IMG/VR virus record: IMGVR_UViG_3300032265_000802
Span: 1 to 33,503 of that record
Source: a virus
Reading direction: 5' to 3' (one strand)
DNA length: 33,503 nt
Each line of letters begins with the position of its first letter. Position 1 is the first letter of the stretch. The notes below the pieces were generated by a model. It saw only the letters and a list, made by a program, of their open reading frames with translations. It did not search any database and had not been told where the DNA came from. Made by a program: the position numbers and the translations under genes. Shown here piece by piece: positions 23,893 through 30,503 of the stretch.

Positions 23893-24365
23893 TCAATGTT
23901 AGAACACCAGTATTCTTTGCCGTGCTTAATAACGCTTAGTTTTTTACAGTTTTGGCACTTGATAGTAGCCATGTATTTAGGCGTAGCGGATGTATTAGTG
24001 CGCATAAGTATTGCCCTATGCCATTCTTGTAAATCTTCCAGCATTGTTTTACCTATGTTTGGGTGGGTGATTAAGAATTTGTTTATGTTTTCAGCAAAGT
24101 AATCCAGCCGTTCAGCTACCAATGGGTCTGCCCCATAGTGTGACCATGCGGTACTGCGCGCTGGTGGGTCATTTTGTAGCACATCGCTTATGTGGTCAGT
24201 TACCGTTATTACCCACATCTCAAATTCTTGGCTAAAAGTAATCATGTTAAGCGCTATTGGGTATTTACGGGTACGCCTATCATCGCTAAAGGTTTCAACT
24301 AGCGCCCACAAGCGTGGGTAATGCGCCGCACATTCGCTAGTTAATAACCTAGGTTTCGCTGCCAT
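23868..24365 (-). CDS. Conserved phage-type protein with C-terminal zinc ribbon
   Basis: This 165-aa protein starts MAAKPRLLTSECAAHYPRLW. The N-terminal 120 residues are helical with aromatic and acidic clusters (FEMWVITVTDHISDVLQND, EWHRAILMRTNTSA). The C-terminus is a zinc ribbon, CQNCKKLSVIKHGKEYWCSN followed by IECGFTW. The layout resembles small helical-plus-ribbon proteins of actinophages with unknown function. Its overlaps with both neighbours (17 and 25 nt) show tight operon packing. Confidence 0.75.
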   Translation of the reverse strand: MAAKPRLLTSECAAHYPRLWALVETFSDDRRTRKYPIALNMITFSQEFEMWVITVTDHISDVLQNDPPARSTAWSHYGADPLVAERLDYFAENINKFLITHPNIGKTMLEDLQEWHRAILMRTNTSATPKYMATIKCQNCKKLSVIKHGKEYWCSNIECGFTWQV

Positions 24366-24699
24366 AGCCGGCTTCCCTAAGTAGTTCCACCATTACCCAT
24401 AGCGGTACTACGGTAGGCCAATCTGCTATCTTGGCTTCTCCCCAACCATTCGGGCGCAGCACGGCAATACCAAGTACGCCATCTTTAGCGCGTTCTGACA
24501 TTTGTTTTAAGGCTGCCTGTGGGTTAAAGTCTGCCTTAGCTTTAACTTCCCAATCCAACGCCGGCGTACCAGTTATGTCTGAACCTTGCCTACCAGCCCC
24601 GGCGCTCAACGCGAAAGGCCAACCATTAGCGGCTAGGTATTGCGCCACAATGTCTTGGCTTTTATAGCCGCGGTGTTTACGGTGTTGGCTGTCACTCAT
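24349..24699 (-). CDS. Holliday junction resolvase-like PD-(D/E)XK nuclease
   Basis: This 116-aa protein has GYKSQDIVAQYLAANGWPFA, then RQGSDITG (Asp41) and DWEVKAK (Glu51, Lys53), the order of a PD-(D/E)XK nuclease core, followed by a Gln-containing helix (NPQAALKQ). It resembles the short resolvase/RecB-like nucleases widespread in actinophages. It would resolve branched DNA from recombination or replication before packaging. It overlaps both neighbours by a few bases. Confidence 0.8.
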   Translation of the reverse strand: MSDSQHRKHRGYKSQDIVAQYLAANGWPFALSAGAGRQGSDITGTPALDWEVKAKADFNPQAALKQMSERAKDGVLGIAVLRPNGWGEAKIADWPTVVPLWVMVELLREAGYGSET

Positions 24700-24925
24700 C
24701 GTAATCCTCTAACTGGTAAACGGGTTCTACGCTGTTAAGTAAGTAATACAACAAACCCTGTCTACGCCATTGTGGTAAATCAGTTATGCGGTGTTCCTCT
24801 ACCCATACATCGCCCTGCCCATCAACCCATTCGGTTACCAAAATCCAAGCGCTGCATACGCTGTTCTTTTCTAATGCGCTACCAACATCGCTAATAAGTA
24901 ATCCAACTTGTTCTGCTAAATCCAT
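24692..24925 (-). CDS. Small hypothetical protein, 77 aa
   Basis: The start chosen is ATG 24925, where TAATG joins it to the stop of the proteasome-like gene, giving 77 aa (MDLAEQVGLLISDVGSALEK). An upstream alternative at 24967 would overlap that gene by 43 nt. The sequence alternates helix and strand (CSAWILVTEWVDGQGDVWVE, then RRQGLLYYLLNSVEPVYQLE). No family is recognised. Its co-translation with the hydrolase and resolvase genes suggests shared timing, not function. Confidence 0.7.
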   Translation of the reverse strand: MDLAEQVGLLISDVGSALEKNSVCSAWILVTEWVDGQGDVWVEEHRITDLPQWRRQGLLYYLLNSVEPVYQLEDYDE

Positions 24926-25509
24926 TAGTGTGCCTTTACTACGCGCCCGGTGGGATAAGAAATCCAACCAGTTATAGCGCCGCGTGTGTACGGGTCATGT
25001 TTTTTAGCAGCTGCCATCGCTTCCATTGCAAAATGTTTGTGGGCATTATCCCAATCAGCATTAGCGCCGTGGGTTGAAAGTACGCCTAGCGCCAACCCTT
25101 CACCGCTACCTATCGCCCAGTATGGTGTGGCTTTTATTAAGCCTAGGGATGCGCCAATAAAGAAAGCCTTACCGTGGGTTACTAATAATAAGTCACTATC
25201 GCCAAGGGTATTGCCATCGTTTTTAGGTAGCTGTTCGCTGGTTGCTTTGGCTATTGCCGGTATTACTTTGGTAACAATAAACCCATACCAATCCTCAATG
25301 GGTTTTTTAACAAGGCTTTCTGGTGGCTTAGGGTATTTAACCCCGTACTGCAATACATCGCACACACGGCTGTCACCTGCCACACCGATAAGCCACGTGC
25401 CTTGCTGGATTATTTTACCCATGTCTGGGTGTATGTAATCGCCCGTAATACCTTGGTCAGCAAACAAGGTTGCATACCGTGCGCTAGTGGTGGTTACTAT
25501 AGTGGTCAC
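24925..25509 (-). CDS. 20S proteasome/HslV-like Ntn-hydrolase
   Basis: This 194-aa protein starts at GTG (MTTIVTTTSARYATLFADQG). Removal of Met would expose Thr, the N-terminal nucleophile of proteasome beta subunits. Asp18 (ADQGITGD) falls at mature position 17, as in active subunits, and Lys32 (MGKII) is close to the catalytic Lys33. Later segments fit the fold: GTWLIGVAGDSRV, LLLVTHGKAFFIGAS, AIGSGEGLALGVLST, AAKKHDPYTRGAITGW. Such a peptidase needs oligomerisation and usually an ATPase partner, which is not seen here. It may mature or degrade proteins during infection; the substrate is unknown. Confidence 0.75.
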   Translation of the reverse strand: MTTIVTTTSARYATLFADQGITGDYIHPDMGKIIQQGTWLIGVAGDSRVCDVLQYGVKYPKPPESLVKKPIEDWYGFIVTKVIPAIAKATSEQLPKNDGNTLGDSDLLLVTHGKAFFIGASLGLIKATPYWAIGSGEGLALGVLSTHGANADWDNAHKHFAMEAMAAAKKHDPYTRGAITGWISYPTGRVVKAH

Positions 25510-25518
25510 ATAATAAGT

Positions 25519-25656
25519 CTAGTCTGAATCCTCTTTATTACACTTAGCGCAAATCTGTGCGCCCAATACTAGCTTTAGTGGCTTACCTTGAAAAATTACC
25601 AATTCTGGTACGCGCATCATGTAACCGCACTTTATGCAGTTTGTTTCAATCGTCAT
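25519..25656 (-). CDS. Small CxxC/CxxC zinc protein, 45 aa
   Basis: This 45-aa frame starts MTIETNCIKCGYMMRVPELV and holds two CxxC pairs (Cys7/10 and Cys36/39, the latter in QICAKCNKED), so a rubredoxin-like zinc knuckle is likely. It overlaps the upstream tiny gene by 11 nt and ends 10 nt before the proteasome-like gene. It is too short for function to be assigned; nucleic acid or protein binding is typical of such folds. Confidence 0.7.
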   Translation of the reverse strand: MTIETNCIKCGYMMRVPELVIFQGKPLKLVLGAQICAKCNKEDSD

Positions 25657-25756
25657 AATCTTCACCGTGTTCTGGGCTACGGGCTAACCAATGAGCGTTA
25701 CATTTTAAGCAAACATCCCATCGGTCAGAGTTTACAATTTCGTGGTTACATTCCAT
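25646..25756 (-). CDS. Tiny Cys/His protein, 36 aa
   Basis: This frame of 36 aa starts MECNHEIVNSDRWDVCLKCN. Cys3, His5, Cys16 and Cys19 could bind one zinc. The start shares a base with the previous stop (TAATG), the coupling pattern used throughout this run. It ends SPEHGEDYDD. No family is recognised. Its reality rests on the start-stop coupling and the metal-site pattern. Confidence 0.65.
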   Translation of the reverse strand: MECNHEIVNSDRWDVCLKCNAHWLARSPEHGEDYDD

Positions 25757-25884
25757 TACTGCCACATTCCTGCTATAGCCACAACAACAAACAGGCACAG
25801 GATAAAACCAATGCCCTCTACGTAATACTTAAACTTGCGCCCACGGGCTGTCCAAGGCAGGTTATCCCAATCTGCGTAACGCAT
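25756..25884 (-). CDS. Single-span membrane microprotein, 42 aa
   Basis: This 42-aa frame has a polar basic N-terminus (MRYADWDNLPWTARGRKFKY) and then one transmembrane helix, IGFILCLFVVVAIAGMW, ending at residue 42. Orientation by the positive-inside rule would put the N-terminus in the cytoplasm. It is coupled on both sides by TAATG overlaps. It could be a membrane-acting early protein or part of lysis or exclusion functions; none is shown. Confidence 0.65.
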   Translation of the reverse strand: MRYADWDNLPWTARGRKFKYYVEGIGFILCLFVVVAIAGMWQ

Positions 25885-25982
25885 TATGCACCTACCTTTA
25901 CAAACTGGTTGCCTTCACAAGTTGGGCAAAATGGTGTGCAGTCGTAACCGCCATCGTGTTCTGGGCATGGTGTGCTGTTCAT
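25884..25982 (-). CDS. Tiny Cys-rich protein, 32 aa
   Basis: This frame of 32 aa (MNSTPCPEHDGGYDCTPFCP at the start) has Cys6, His9, Cys15, Cys19 and Cys22, enough for one zinc site. It is coupled by TAATG to the 97-aa gene upstream and to the membrane microprotein downstream. The function is unknown. It is the shortest gene called here and depends on the coupling evidence. Confidence 0.6.
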   Translation of the reverse strand: MNSTPCPEHDGGYDCTPFCPTCEGNQFVKVGA

Positions 25983-26275
25983 TATGCACCTACTCTTAAG
26001 TTAAATTTAATTCCGTATTTTGCTTCTAGTTTTTCCATGTTGGACTTTGTGTATGTTGATTCCCACTTGTAATTGTGTTCAATGGATTTGTGCAGTTCAA
26101 CTTCTTCTTTAACGCATCGGTAAATTGCACCACCAGTACGTGATTCCCAACCGCAAGAGCAAGCAGCATCAAAAGCATTAAAGCCACTCATGCCTGATTG
26201 CTTTGGAAATTTTTCTCCCATTGCGTAAACAAACCATTTGATTTGTACTTTTTCTGTTGTTGGTACTTGTTTCAT
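25982..26275 (-). CDS. Hypothetical protein, 97 aa, first gene of the microprotein run
   Basis: This 97-aa protein starts MKQVPTTEKVQIKWFVYAMG. CSCGW at 39-43 and a later Cys (IYRCVKEEVE) plus His residues suggest a metal site, in a CxCGWxS setting seen in small phage zinc proteins. The second half is helical and basic. The gene is AT-rich and preceded by AAGATAAAA-type sequence instead of a strong ribosome site. It is the first gene after the 0.5-kb non-coding interval and so is likely near a promoter. Confidence 0.7.
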   Translation of the reverse strand: MKQVPTTEKVQIKWFVYAMGEKFPKQSGMSGFNAFDAACSCGWESRTGGAIYRCVKEEVELHKSIEHNYKWESTYTKSNMEKLEAKYGIKFNLRVGA

Positions 26276-26521
26276 TTTTATCTTGCCTTTCTGCCGCTCT
26301 GGGCTGTTAGTAAAAGATTAGCACCAACCGGAGTAGCTGTACGCCATTTAGGCCTATTTTTTATTACGTTTACATAACGCTCAAAAGCCCGTATTTATGG
26401 GTTTTACTGCCAGTTGCCAAGGCTTATGGCTAGGTTTTGAGTGTTTTATTTACCATCTATTAACCTAACTGGGTAGCGCTGGGGCAAGGTCTGACCCGTT
26501 TTCACGGGTACAGCGTCATGT

Positions 26522-26579
26522 GTACACATCGTTGGTGTATTGGTTAGCAGGTTGTCCGTGATACTAACCCAATGTGTAC
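26522..26579. repeat. Two-part inverted repeat, candidate structured RNA
   Basis: GTACACAT (26522-26529) pairs perfectly with ATGTGTAC (26572-26579). Inside it ATTGGTTAG (26539-26547) pairs with CTAACCCAAT (26564-26573) apart from one bulged C; the two helices share two bases so they cannot both be complete. The 58-nt span is too short for a tRNA and lacks its conserved loops. It could form a cruciform or an RNA hairpin. Confidence 0.6.
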
Positions 26580-26587
26580 GCGCACAT

Positions 26588-26610
26588 TAAAACCCCTATT
26601 TAGCCGGGGT
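26588..26610 (-). terminator. Probable terminator behind the WhiB/small gene pair
   Basis: On the minus strand ACCCC (26610-26606), loop GGCTAAATA and GGGGT (26596-26592) form a 5-bp stem followed by TTTAAT. It lies about 170 nt after the stop of the 109-aa gene, the first leftward gene end in this interval. The T-run is short, so termination may be partial. Confidence 0.5.
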
Positions 26611-26777
26611 CGGTGTGCTGGCTGCACCCACTGTCTAGGCGCACTTAGGTACGCCATCTAACGGCGGTTCACGCGGTTACAAAACGCGCCCATACTTTTT
26701 GTGTAGCTTGTGGTGGCTACCTTTATTTACTTGTGGAGTGCAAACTTAAACCTCATTGCGCACGTATGCAAGTTGGG

Positions 26778-27107
26778 CTACTTTATCCCACGCCTACACA
26801 GCGCACAGTAGTTAGCGCCTTTGGGTTCACCGTGTGGGCAATCCACAAACTTTAAGGCTGGGGCTGTACTAACGCTGGCTATCTTTGTAGCTGCCATTTT
26901 CTCCGCCTTATGTACCATCAACCCCACCGGGCTGCCAACGGTAGCCCAATCGGTGTTATTAACTACTGCCTTGGCTAAGGCTTTAGGTTGCCACCCGTTG
27001 CGCTTGGCTTTAACTAGCGCAGTGTTTAGCCGTGGTACTTCTTTATCTGGGCGTAACTGTTCCGGTAATGCCCCTAGGTAAAGGCTTACGTATTCGCTGG
27101 TTTCCAT
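26778..27107 (-). CDS. Hypothetical protein with C-terminal Cys/His motif, 109 aa
   Basis: This 109-aa protein starts METSEYVSLYLGALPEQLRP. The first 75 residues are helical with basic patches (ALVKAKRNGWQPKALAKAVV). The end, DCPHGEPKGANYCALCRRGI, has a CxH...CxxC arrangement that could bind zinc; CPHGxP...YCALCR is a pattern I recall from actinophage proteins of unknown role. It overlaps the WhiB gene by 65 nt, with ATG 27107 the only good start. DNA binding or a helicase-loader-like role is possible but unproven. Confidence 0.7.
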   Translation of the reverse strand: METSEYVSLYLGALPEQLRPDKEVPRLNTALVKAKRNGWQPKALAKAVVNNTDWATVGSPVGLMVHKAEKMAATKIASVSTAPALKFVDCPHGEPKGANYCALCRRGIK

Positions 27108-27399
27108 TCATACCTTCAATTAAATCTGCAACGTGGTCTAGCCGCCATACTTTATTACTTTTAAGCGCCATGCGTTCTAAGGCAGTTAAGCCACCCCACA
27201 TACCAAAGTCTTCATAACGTAGCGCCCACACTAAACACTTAACCCGTTCTGGGCAAGCACGGCATAACCCACGCGCAAACTCAACATCTATTATGTTGGG
27301 GTTCACGGTGTCTTCGGCAAACCACAACTCCGGGTCTTCGTTTTTACATAGCGCTTTATCAAAGTCTGGTATTGCAAGCTTGTTTACTGGGCCTGTCAT
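27043..27399 (-). CDS. WhiB-like transcription factor A
   Basis: This 118-aa protein has the four Cys of WhiB proteins (Cys18; Cys46 and Cys49 in GLCRACP; Cys55 in VKCLVWAL) that hold a 4Fe-4S cluster, followed by GMWGG at 66-70, the turn contacting the primary sigma factor, and a basic tail (NQRIRKPLPRGITGTV) for DNA. WhiB proteins are restricted to actinobacteria and their phages. In the middle operon it may redirect host sigma-A promoters or block host WhiB, as shown for the mycobacteriophage TM4 WhiB; the role here is inferred. Confidence 0.9.
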   Translation of the reverse strand: MTGPVNKLAIPDFDKALCKNEDPELWFAEDTVNPNIIDVEFARGLCRACPERVKCLVWALRYEDFGMWGGLTALERMALKSNKVWRLDHVADLIEGMNGNQRIRKPLPRGITGTVTPR

Positions 27400-27433
27400 A
27401 CCGTCATTGTTTCACAAAATTATTACACAATGC

Positions 27434-27595
27434 TTATGCGCGTTGCGTAACCATTACTTTGCAATCATCCTTAAACAAATCTTTATCATGTGTTGGGCAG
27501 TAAGCCCAATAATCCGTTAGCACATTGTCAAAACTAACTGGAGTATTACATTGGTTGCATACCGCTATTGTTTTATAGTTATTTGTTCTATTCAT
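27434..27595 (-). CDS. Small Cys/His zinc-type protein, 53 aa
   Basis: ATG at 27595 has AAGGAAACAA upstream and overlaps the previous gene by 8 nt, giving 53 aa starting MNRTNNYKTIAVCNQCNTPV. Cys13 and Cys16 with Cys33 (AYCPTHDKD) and His36 would make a zinc site. It ends VMVTQRA. No family is recognised. The start signal and coupling to the C2H2-type gene support it as real. Confidence 0.7.
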   Translation of the reverse strand: MNRTNNYKTIAVCNQCNTPVSFDNVLTDYWAYCPTHDKDLFKDDCKVMVTQRA

Positions 27596-27803
27596 TTGTT
27601 TCCTTTACAAGGGTTAATACTTTAGCTAGTGGTAGGTCTTTAGGCTTTGGTAAACCATTGGTTACTACCCTGTCTAAAATTGCTTCTAAGTTATCGTGCC
27701 ACTGTAGGTGCGCTGCCCCAGCATCAAGCGGTACGGCTGCCCCACAGTGTGGGCATACCTTTAGGTTGTCGGTTATCATTTCCATTAGTTCGTCACCTTC
27801 CAT
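27588..27803 (-). CDS. C2H2-type small zinc-finger protein, 71 aa
   Basis: This 71-aa protein starts MEGDELMEMITDNLKVCPHC. VCPHCGAAVPLDAGAAHLQW continues to His36: C-x2-C-x11-H-x3-H, close to a classical zinc finger. Single-finger proteins of this CPxCG...HxxWH type are frequent in actinophages (recalled). The rest is helical. It is coupled by TAATG to the nuclease-like gene before it. A DNA- or protein-binding role is likely, without detail. Confidence 0.75.
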   Translation of the reverse strand: MEGDELMEMITDNLKVCPHCGAAVPLDAGAAHLQWHDNLEAILDRVVTNGLPKPKDLPLAKVLTLVKETNE

Positions 27804-28201
27804 TACTTTCCTTCCGTTGCAGCTGCAAACCAGCCACGTAAATAATCCTTAAAAGAAATGTTGCCTGTCCATTGTTGCCCTGCTTTCCAAACCTGATACC
27901 AATGCACAGTTTGCGTAGAGGTATCACCAAACCCAAACACCACCACAAAGTTATCCTGCTTGGATAATTCCCACAGCGCTATCAGTTGCCCAGAGTTTAT
28001 TTTAATTTCTGGCATCTGCCCTTGCCCGTTCCAATGCTTCATTTCAACCACTAGAAACTTGCCCCGGCGTTCTGCAAAGAATGGCACAAAGCCGTCCATG
28101 TCAGACATAGTGCAGTTGCCCCACGATTCGGTAAAGCCCCAAGCATCCCATTGCCAAGTGTTGCGCAGGTGGGTATCCATGTCGCGTATAGCGTGTGTCA
28201 T
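27803..28201 (-). CDS. PD-(D/E)XK nuclease-like protein, 132 aa
   Basis: This 132-aa protein has MSDMDGFVPFFAERRGKFLV followed by VEMKHW: an Asp near 34-36, Glu53 and Lys55 in the spacing of a PD-(D/E)XK nuclease, then a helix (INSGQLIALWELSKQ) and strand (NFVVVFGFGD). It ends with a Trp/Tyr-rich segment (VHWYQVWKAGQQWTG). It may be a RecB-like or VRR-NUC-like endonuclease. It is the third nuclease of the operon and is coupled to both neighbours by single-base overlaps. Confidence 0.7.
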   Translation of the reverse strand: MTHAIRDMDTHLRNTWQWDAWGFTESWGNCTMSDMDGFVPFFAERRGKFLVVEMKHWNGQGQMPEIKINSGQLIALWELSKQDNFVVVFGFGDTSTQTVHWYQVWKAGQQWTGNISFKDYLRGWFAAATEGK

Positions 28202-28434
28202 TACGCACCGTCTAAAGCTCTAATGGTTGGGCATGGGTAATTTAATAAACATTCCTGACAGGCATTAAAACTGTTATTCATTTCCGTATGCAGTTCCCGT
28301 ACACGCGCAATCATGGCTATCTTTTTATTTAATAAATCTGTCTGCGCGCTCAAAGCTGCTTCGGCTGTAGCCAATGCCCGATTCATGTCTTGCGCGAAAT
28401 CACGCATCATAAATGGGTCTACACCGCCGGTCAT
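28201..28434 (-). CDS. Small helical protein with C-terminal Cys motif, 77 aa
   Basis: This 77-aa protein starts MTGGVDPFMMRDFAQDMNRA (an internal Met at 9 or 10 could be the real start). A coiled-coil helix (ATAEAALSAQTDLLNKKIAM) leads to CQECLLNYPCPTIRALDG. The CxxCxxxYPCPTxRAL ending is a pattern I recall from many small actinophage proteins, probably a metal site. It is coupled by single-base overlaps to the genes on both sides. The function is unknown. Confidence 0.7.
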   Translation of the reverse strand: MTGGVDPFMMRDFAQDMNRALATAEAALSAQTDLLNKKIAMIARVRELHTEMNNSFNACQECLLNYPCPTIRALDGA

Positions 28435-29339
28435 TATTTAACCACCAACTTTGTATAACCAGCGCCCTGTTTTTTAGGTACAAAACCTAGCGCATCTAGT
28501 ACGGCAGTTTCGTCTATGGTTTGCCTACCGCTAACGGCTGACCACTTAACGGTAACGCCATCAGGTGTAACCCCATTTGTGCCTTCCAAGGCTTCCTTAG
28601 CAAAAGCCAATTTGTAGTCCACATCTTTGGCCGCCTGTTGCAGGTTCTTGTATTCCTTAACCAGCAAAATAACGTCAGGGTTATCAATCGGCGCATCGTA
28701 ACTAATCTGTTCAATGCCGGGGCAAGCACCGTAAAACTGGCAATACTGCTTACAAAAGGTTGCATCCTTTTCTGGTGCAGGTGGGTCAAACTGTGCCTTA
28801 ACTTCCTCTAACCGTACTAACGCATCTAGTGCCACGGCTTCGTTATAGGGCATAGCCAATTCCACTATGTCGTTTTCATTACCGTCACGGGCTATAGCTA
28901 CTAAGCCAACCTGCGTTACGTTAAAGCCATTTTGATTAGCCAACCAGCCGTACATCTGCACTTGCGCTATTTGTTGTTCGTTACCAAACCACGGTAACGC
29001 TTTCTTACTTGTGGTTTTCCAATCCCAAATAGCGTGTTCACCATTAGGTAATTCTTGTATTAGGTCAATGTGCCCAACAACACCACCGGCTTCTACTTCC
29101 TTTTCAGTTATGAAACCATCGGTATCTGCAAACACTTCCTCAAGCATGGCGTGTAGCGCCGTACCCATAATCGCTGCCAAGCGCAACGTGTCTGGGTTGG
29201 TTGGTTCTGTTTGGTTAATGCGATGCCACAGTTGCCTACGGCAACCGCCTATCTCACTAGGGCCTACGTTTACTTGTGTTGAACGGCTACGCCCTTTATC
29301 AACATCGGTTAAACGTTCTATCAGTATTTCCTTAATCAT
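28434..29339 (-). CDS. Cas4/RecB-like Fe-S exonuclease
   Basis: This 301-aa protein is a RecB-family nuclease. Motifs: GTALH (His63), GHIDLI (Asp92), DWKTT (Asp106, Lys108) and QVQMYGW (Gln127, Tyr130). Four Cys (Cys33 in GGCRRQLW; Cys196, 200 and 206 in FCKQYCQFYGACPG) match the 4Fe-4S arrangement of Cas4/AddB-type nucleases. The C-terminal 90 residues form a coiled segment and a small domain. With the annealing protein two genes upstream it forms an exonuclease-annealase recombination pair. There is no CRISPR array or other cas gene here. Confidence 0.85.
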   Translation of the reverse strand: MIKEILIERLTDVDKGRSRSTQVNVGPSEIGGCRRQLWHRINQTEPTNPDTLRLAAIMGTALHAMLEEVFADTDGFITEKEVEAGGVVGHIDLIQELPNGEHAIWDWKTTSKKALPWFGNEQQIAQVQMYGWLANQNGFNVTQVGLVAIARDGNENDIVELAMPYNEAVALDALVRLEEVKAQFDPPAPEKDATFCKQYCQFYGACPGIEQISYDAPIDNPDVILLVKEYKNLQQAAKDVDYKLAFAKEALEGTNGVTPDGVTVKWSAVSGRQTIDETAVLDALGFVPKKQGAGYTKLVVK

Positions 29340-29351
29340 TTTGTGTCCTCT

Positions 29352-29711
29352 CTAGACTTCCATAGATGCGCGAACGCTTGTGCCAACACTGCGCACAATG
29401 TCAATGTGTGCCTTGATACGTTGCACGTTACTACGCGCTGCACGTACCTTGGCTTCTGCTTCACCTAACCGCCGGTACTTATCTGCACAAGCGGTTAATG
29501 CAATGTCTTCCTTTTCTTGCACCGTAAACTTTAACCCAGACTTACTTAATGCAATACGTTCCCCAGCCAGCGACAACTCACAATCTGTCTTGGCTGTAAA
29601 GTATTCCATCTCGCTACTTTCTAGAAAGCTTTGGGCATCGTCAATCTCGACACCCAAAGCCACTAGACGTTTCTCAACCTGTACTGGGGTTATGGCTTTA
29701 TCCGTTTGCAC
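29352..29711 (-). CDS. Coiled-coil accessory protein, 119 aa
   Basis: This 119-aa protein (MQTDKAITPVQVEKRLVALG at the start) is helical throughout, with heptad-like segments VEKRLVALGVEIDDAQSFLE and GEAEAKVRAARSNVQRIKAH. It lies between the annealing protein (2-nt gap) and the Cas4-like nuclease (12-nt gap). Small coiled-coil proteins at this spot in actinophage recombination modules may bridge the two, but nothing in the sequence shows an activity. Confidence 0.7.
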   Translation of the reverse strand: MQTDKAITPVQVEKRLVALGVEIDDAQSFLESSEMEYFTAKTDCELSLAGERIALSKSGLKFTVQEKEDIALTACADKYRRLGEAEAKVRAARSNVQRIKAHIDIVRSVGTSVRASMEV

Positions 29712-29713
29712 AG

Positions 29714-30325
29714 TTAAGCCATTTCTTCTTGCCGTAACATAATGAATTGGCGCAACGTGCTGTCATTGTGTGGCACATCTATTAGGTCTGCATTGGCTGC
29801 CCAAATGTCGCGTAACTCATTCTTATCTTGCGCTGCCATTACTGAAACAAACGCGGCGTTAATACGGTCAGTATTATCAACCTTTGATGAAATCTTTGTT
29901 GCCTTAGTTGCTGGTTTAACTGGTGCTGCTTTTGGTTGCACAACAGCGCCCGGTGCTTCACGTGCCCATAGGTCTAGCCCTACGCCAAACCTCATTGCTG
30001 CCACGCGGATAGCGTTACCAATTGCGCCCTTGGTTTGGTCGAACTTATCGCGCCCTTGTGGTTCGCCATAACCCAAACGGGTTACGCCACATACGGTCAG
30101 TTCAATCCATAGCCCACCGTTGTCATCAAACTTTGGTAAGCCGTCTAAATCAAACGCAAGCGGTTGCCAAGTCCATGATGGGTCTACCTCTAACAAGCGG
30201 TCAGTTACCCAACCGTGACTAACGTAATCTAGCTGTGCGCCACCTACCGGTAGTTTCTGTATGTGTTCCGTTGGGAACGGTGCGCGTAGTGCCTGTTGTT
30301 TTGCTGGTGTCATTTCCATAACCAC
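29714..30325 (-). CDS. Single-strand annealing protein (Rad52/Sak-like, probable)
   Basis: This 203-aa protein has LDYVSHGWVTDRLLEVDPSW followed by TWQPLAF, then GLWIELTVCGVTRLGYGEPQ and KGAIGNAIRVAAMRFGVGLD. These elements resemble the core of Rad52/Sak-type annealases. A Lys/Ala/Pro linker and a small C-terminal helical domain (about 150-203) follow. It would anneal single strands made by the Cas4-like exonuclease. It is the first gene of the leftward operon, directly behind the divergent control region, so it should be expressed early. Confidence 0.7.
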   Translation of the reverse strand: MVMEMTPAKQQALRAPFPTEHIQKLPVGGAQLDYVSHGWVTDRLLEVDPSWTWQPLAFDLDGLPKFDDNGGLWIELTVCGVTRLGYGEPQGRDKFDQTKGAIGNAIRVAAMRFGVGLDLWAREAPGAVVQPKAAPVKPATKATKISSKVDNTDRINAAFVSVMAAQDKNELRDIWAANADLIDVPHNDSTLRQFIMLRQEEMA

Positions 30326-30400
30326 ACCTAACCTTCCTTTGTTACTGCCAACCTACAAGTAGGGTCGGACAGTTTCGGGCCACGCTGACCCTTATGGTGG

Positions 30401-30429
30401 ACAGTACGCCTATTTGTTTACGGGCGCAA
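30401..30429 (-). promoter_or_regulatory. Leftward promoter of recombination operon
   Basis: On the minus strand TTGCGC (30429-30424), a 17-nt spacer and TACTGT (30406-30401) form a promoter-like pair. The spacer carries AAACAAATAGGCGTA, overlapping the -10. The same TTGC-N6-motif spacing is found in the mirrored rightward element. It would give a leader of about 70 nt before the annealing-protein gene. Confidence 0.6.
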
Positions 30430-30445
30430 GTGTTTCTTTAATAAC

Positions 30446-30487
30446 GGCGTGTTGCTAAATAAACCCCACAGTTATGGGCAACACGCC
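30446..30487. repeat. Perfect 10-bp inverted repeat at centre of control region
   Basis: GGCGTGTTGC (30446-30455) and GCAACACGCC (30478-30487) are exact complements around a 22-nt, AT-leaning spacer. TGTTGCTAAAT (30450-30460) recurs on the minus strand at 22739-22729. A two-half-site operator for a dimeric repressor, or a cruciform at an origin, would look like this. Confidence 0.75.
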
Positions 30488-30503
30488 TAATTTCCCAAAT
30501 CAG

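Larger units (their letters stand above)
26276..26777. other. 502-nt non-coding, highly structured interval
   Basis: No convincing gene is seen on either strand. The interval holds several inverted repeats: CTCAAAA...TTTTGAG (26381-26440) enclosing smaller stems, ACCCG/CGGGT (26494-26509), GTACACAT/ATGTGTAC (26522-26579) and a terminator-like hairpin (26592-26610). Leftward genes on the right side end into it and leftward genes on the left start from it, so it should contain a terminator and a promoter; no clear -35/-10 pair was found. No tRNA could be built from it. A structured RNA or a replication origin is possible. Confidence 0.6.

Noticed and set aside
26460-26700. Possible tRNA genes in the non-coding interval
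   Set aside because: Stems are present but no set of acceptor, D, anticodon and T arms with a GTTCRA-type loop fits; the best paired span is only 58 nt.
28434-29339. CRISPR association of the Cas4-like gene
   Set aside because: There is no repeat-spacer array and no other cas gene. The neighbours are phage recombination genes, so a RecB-type exonuclease role is more likely.
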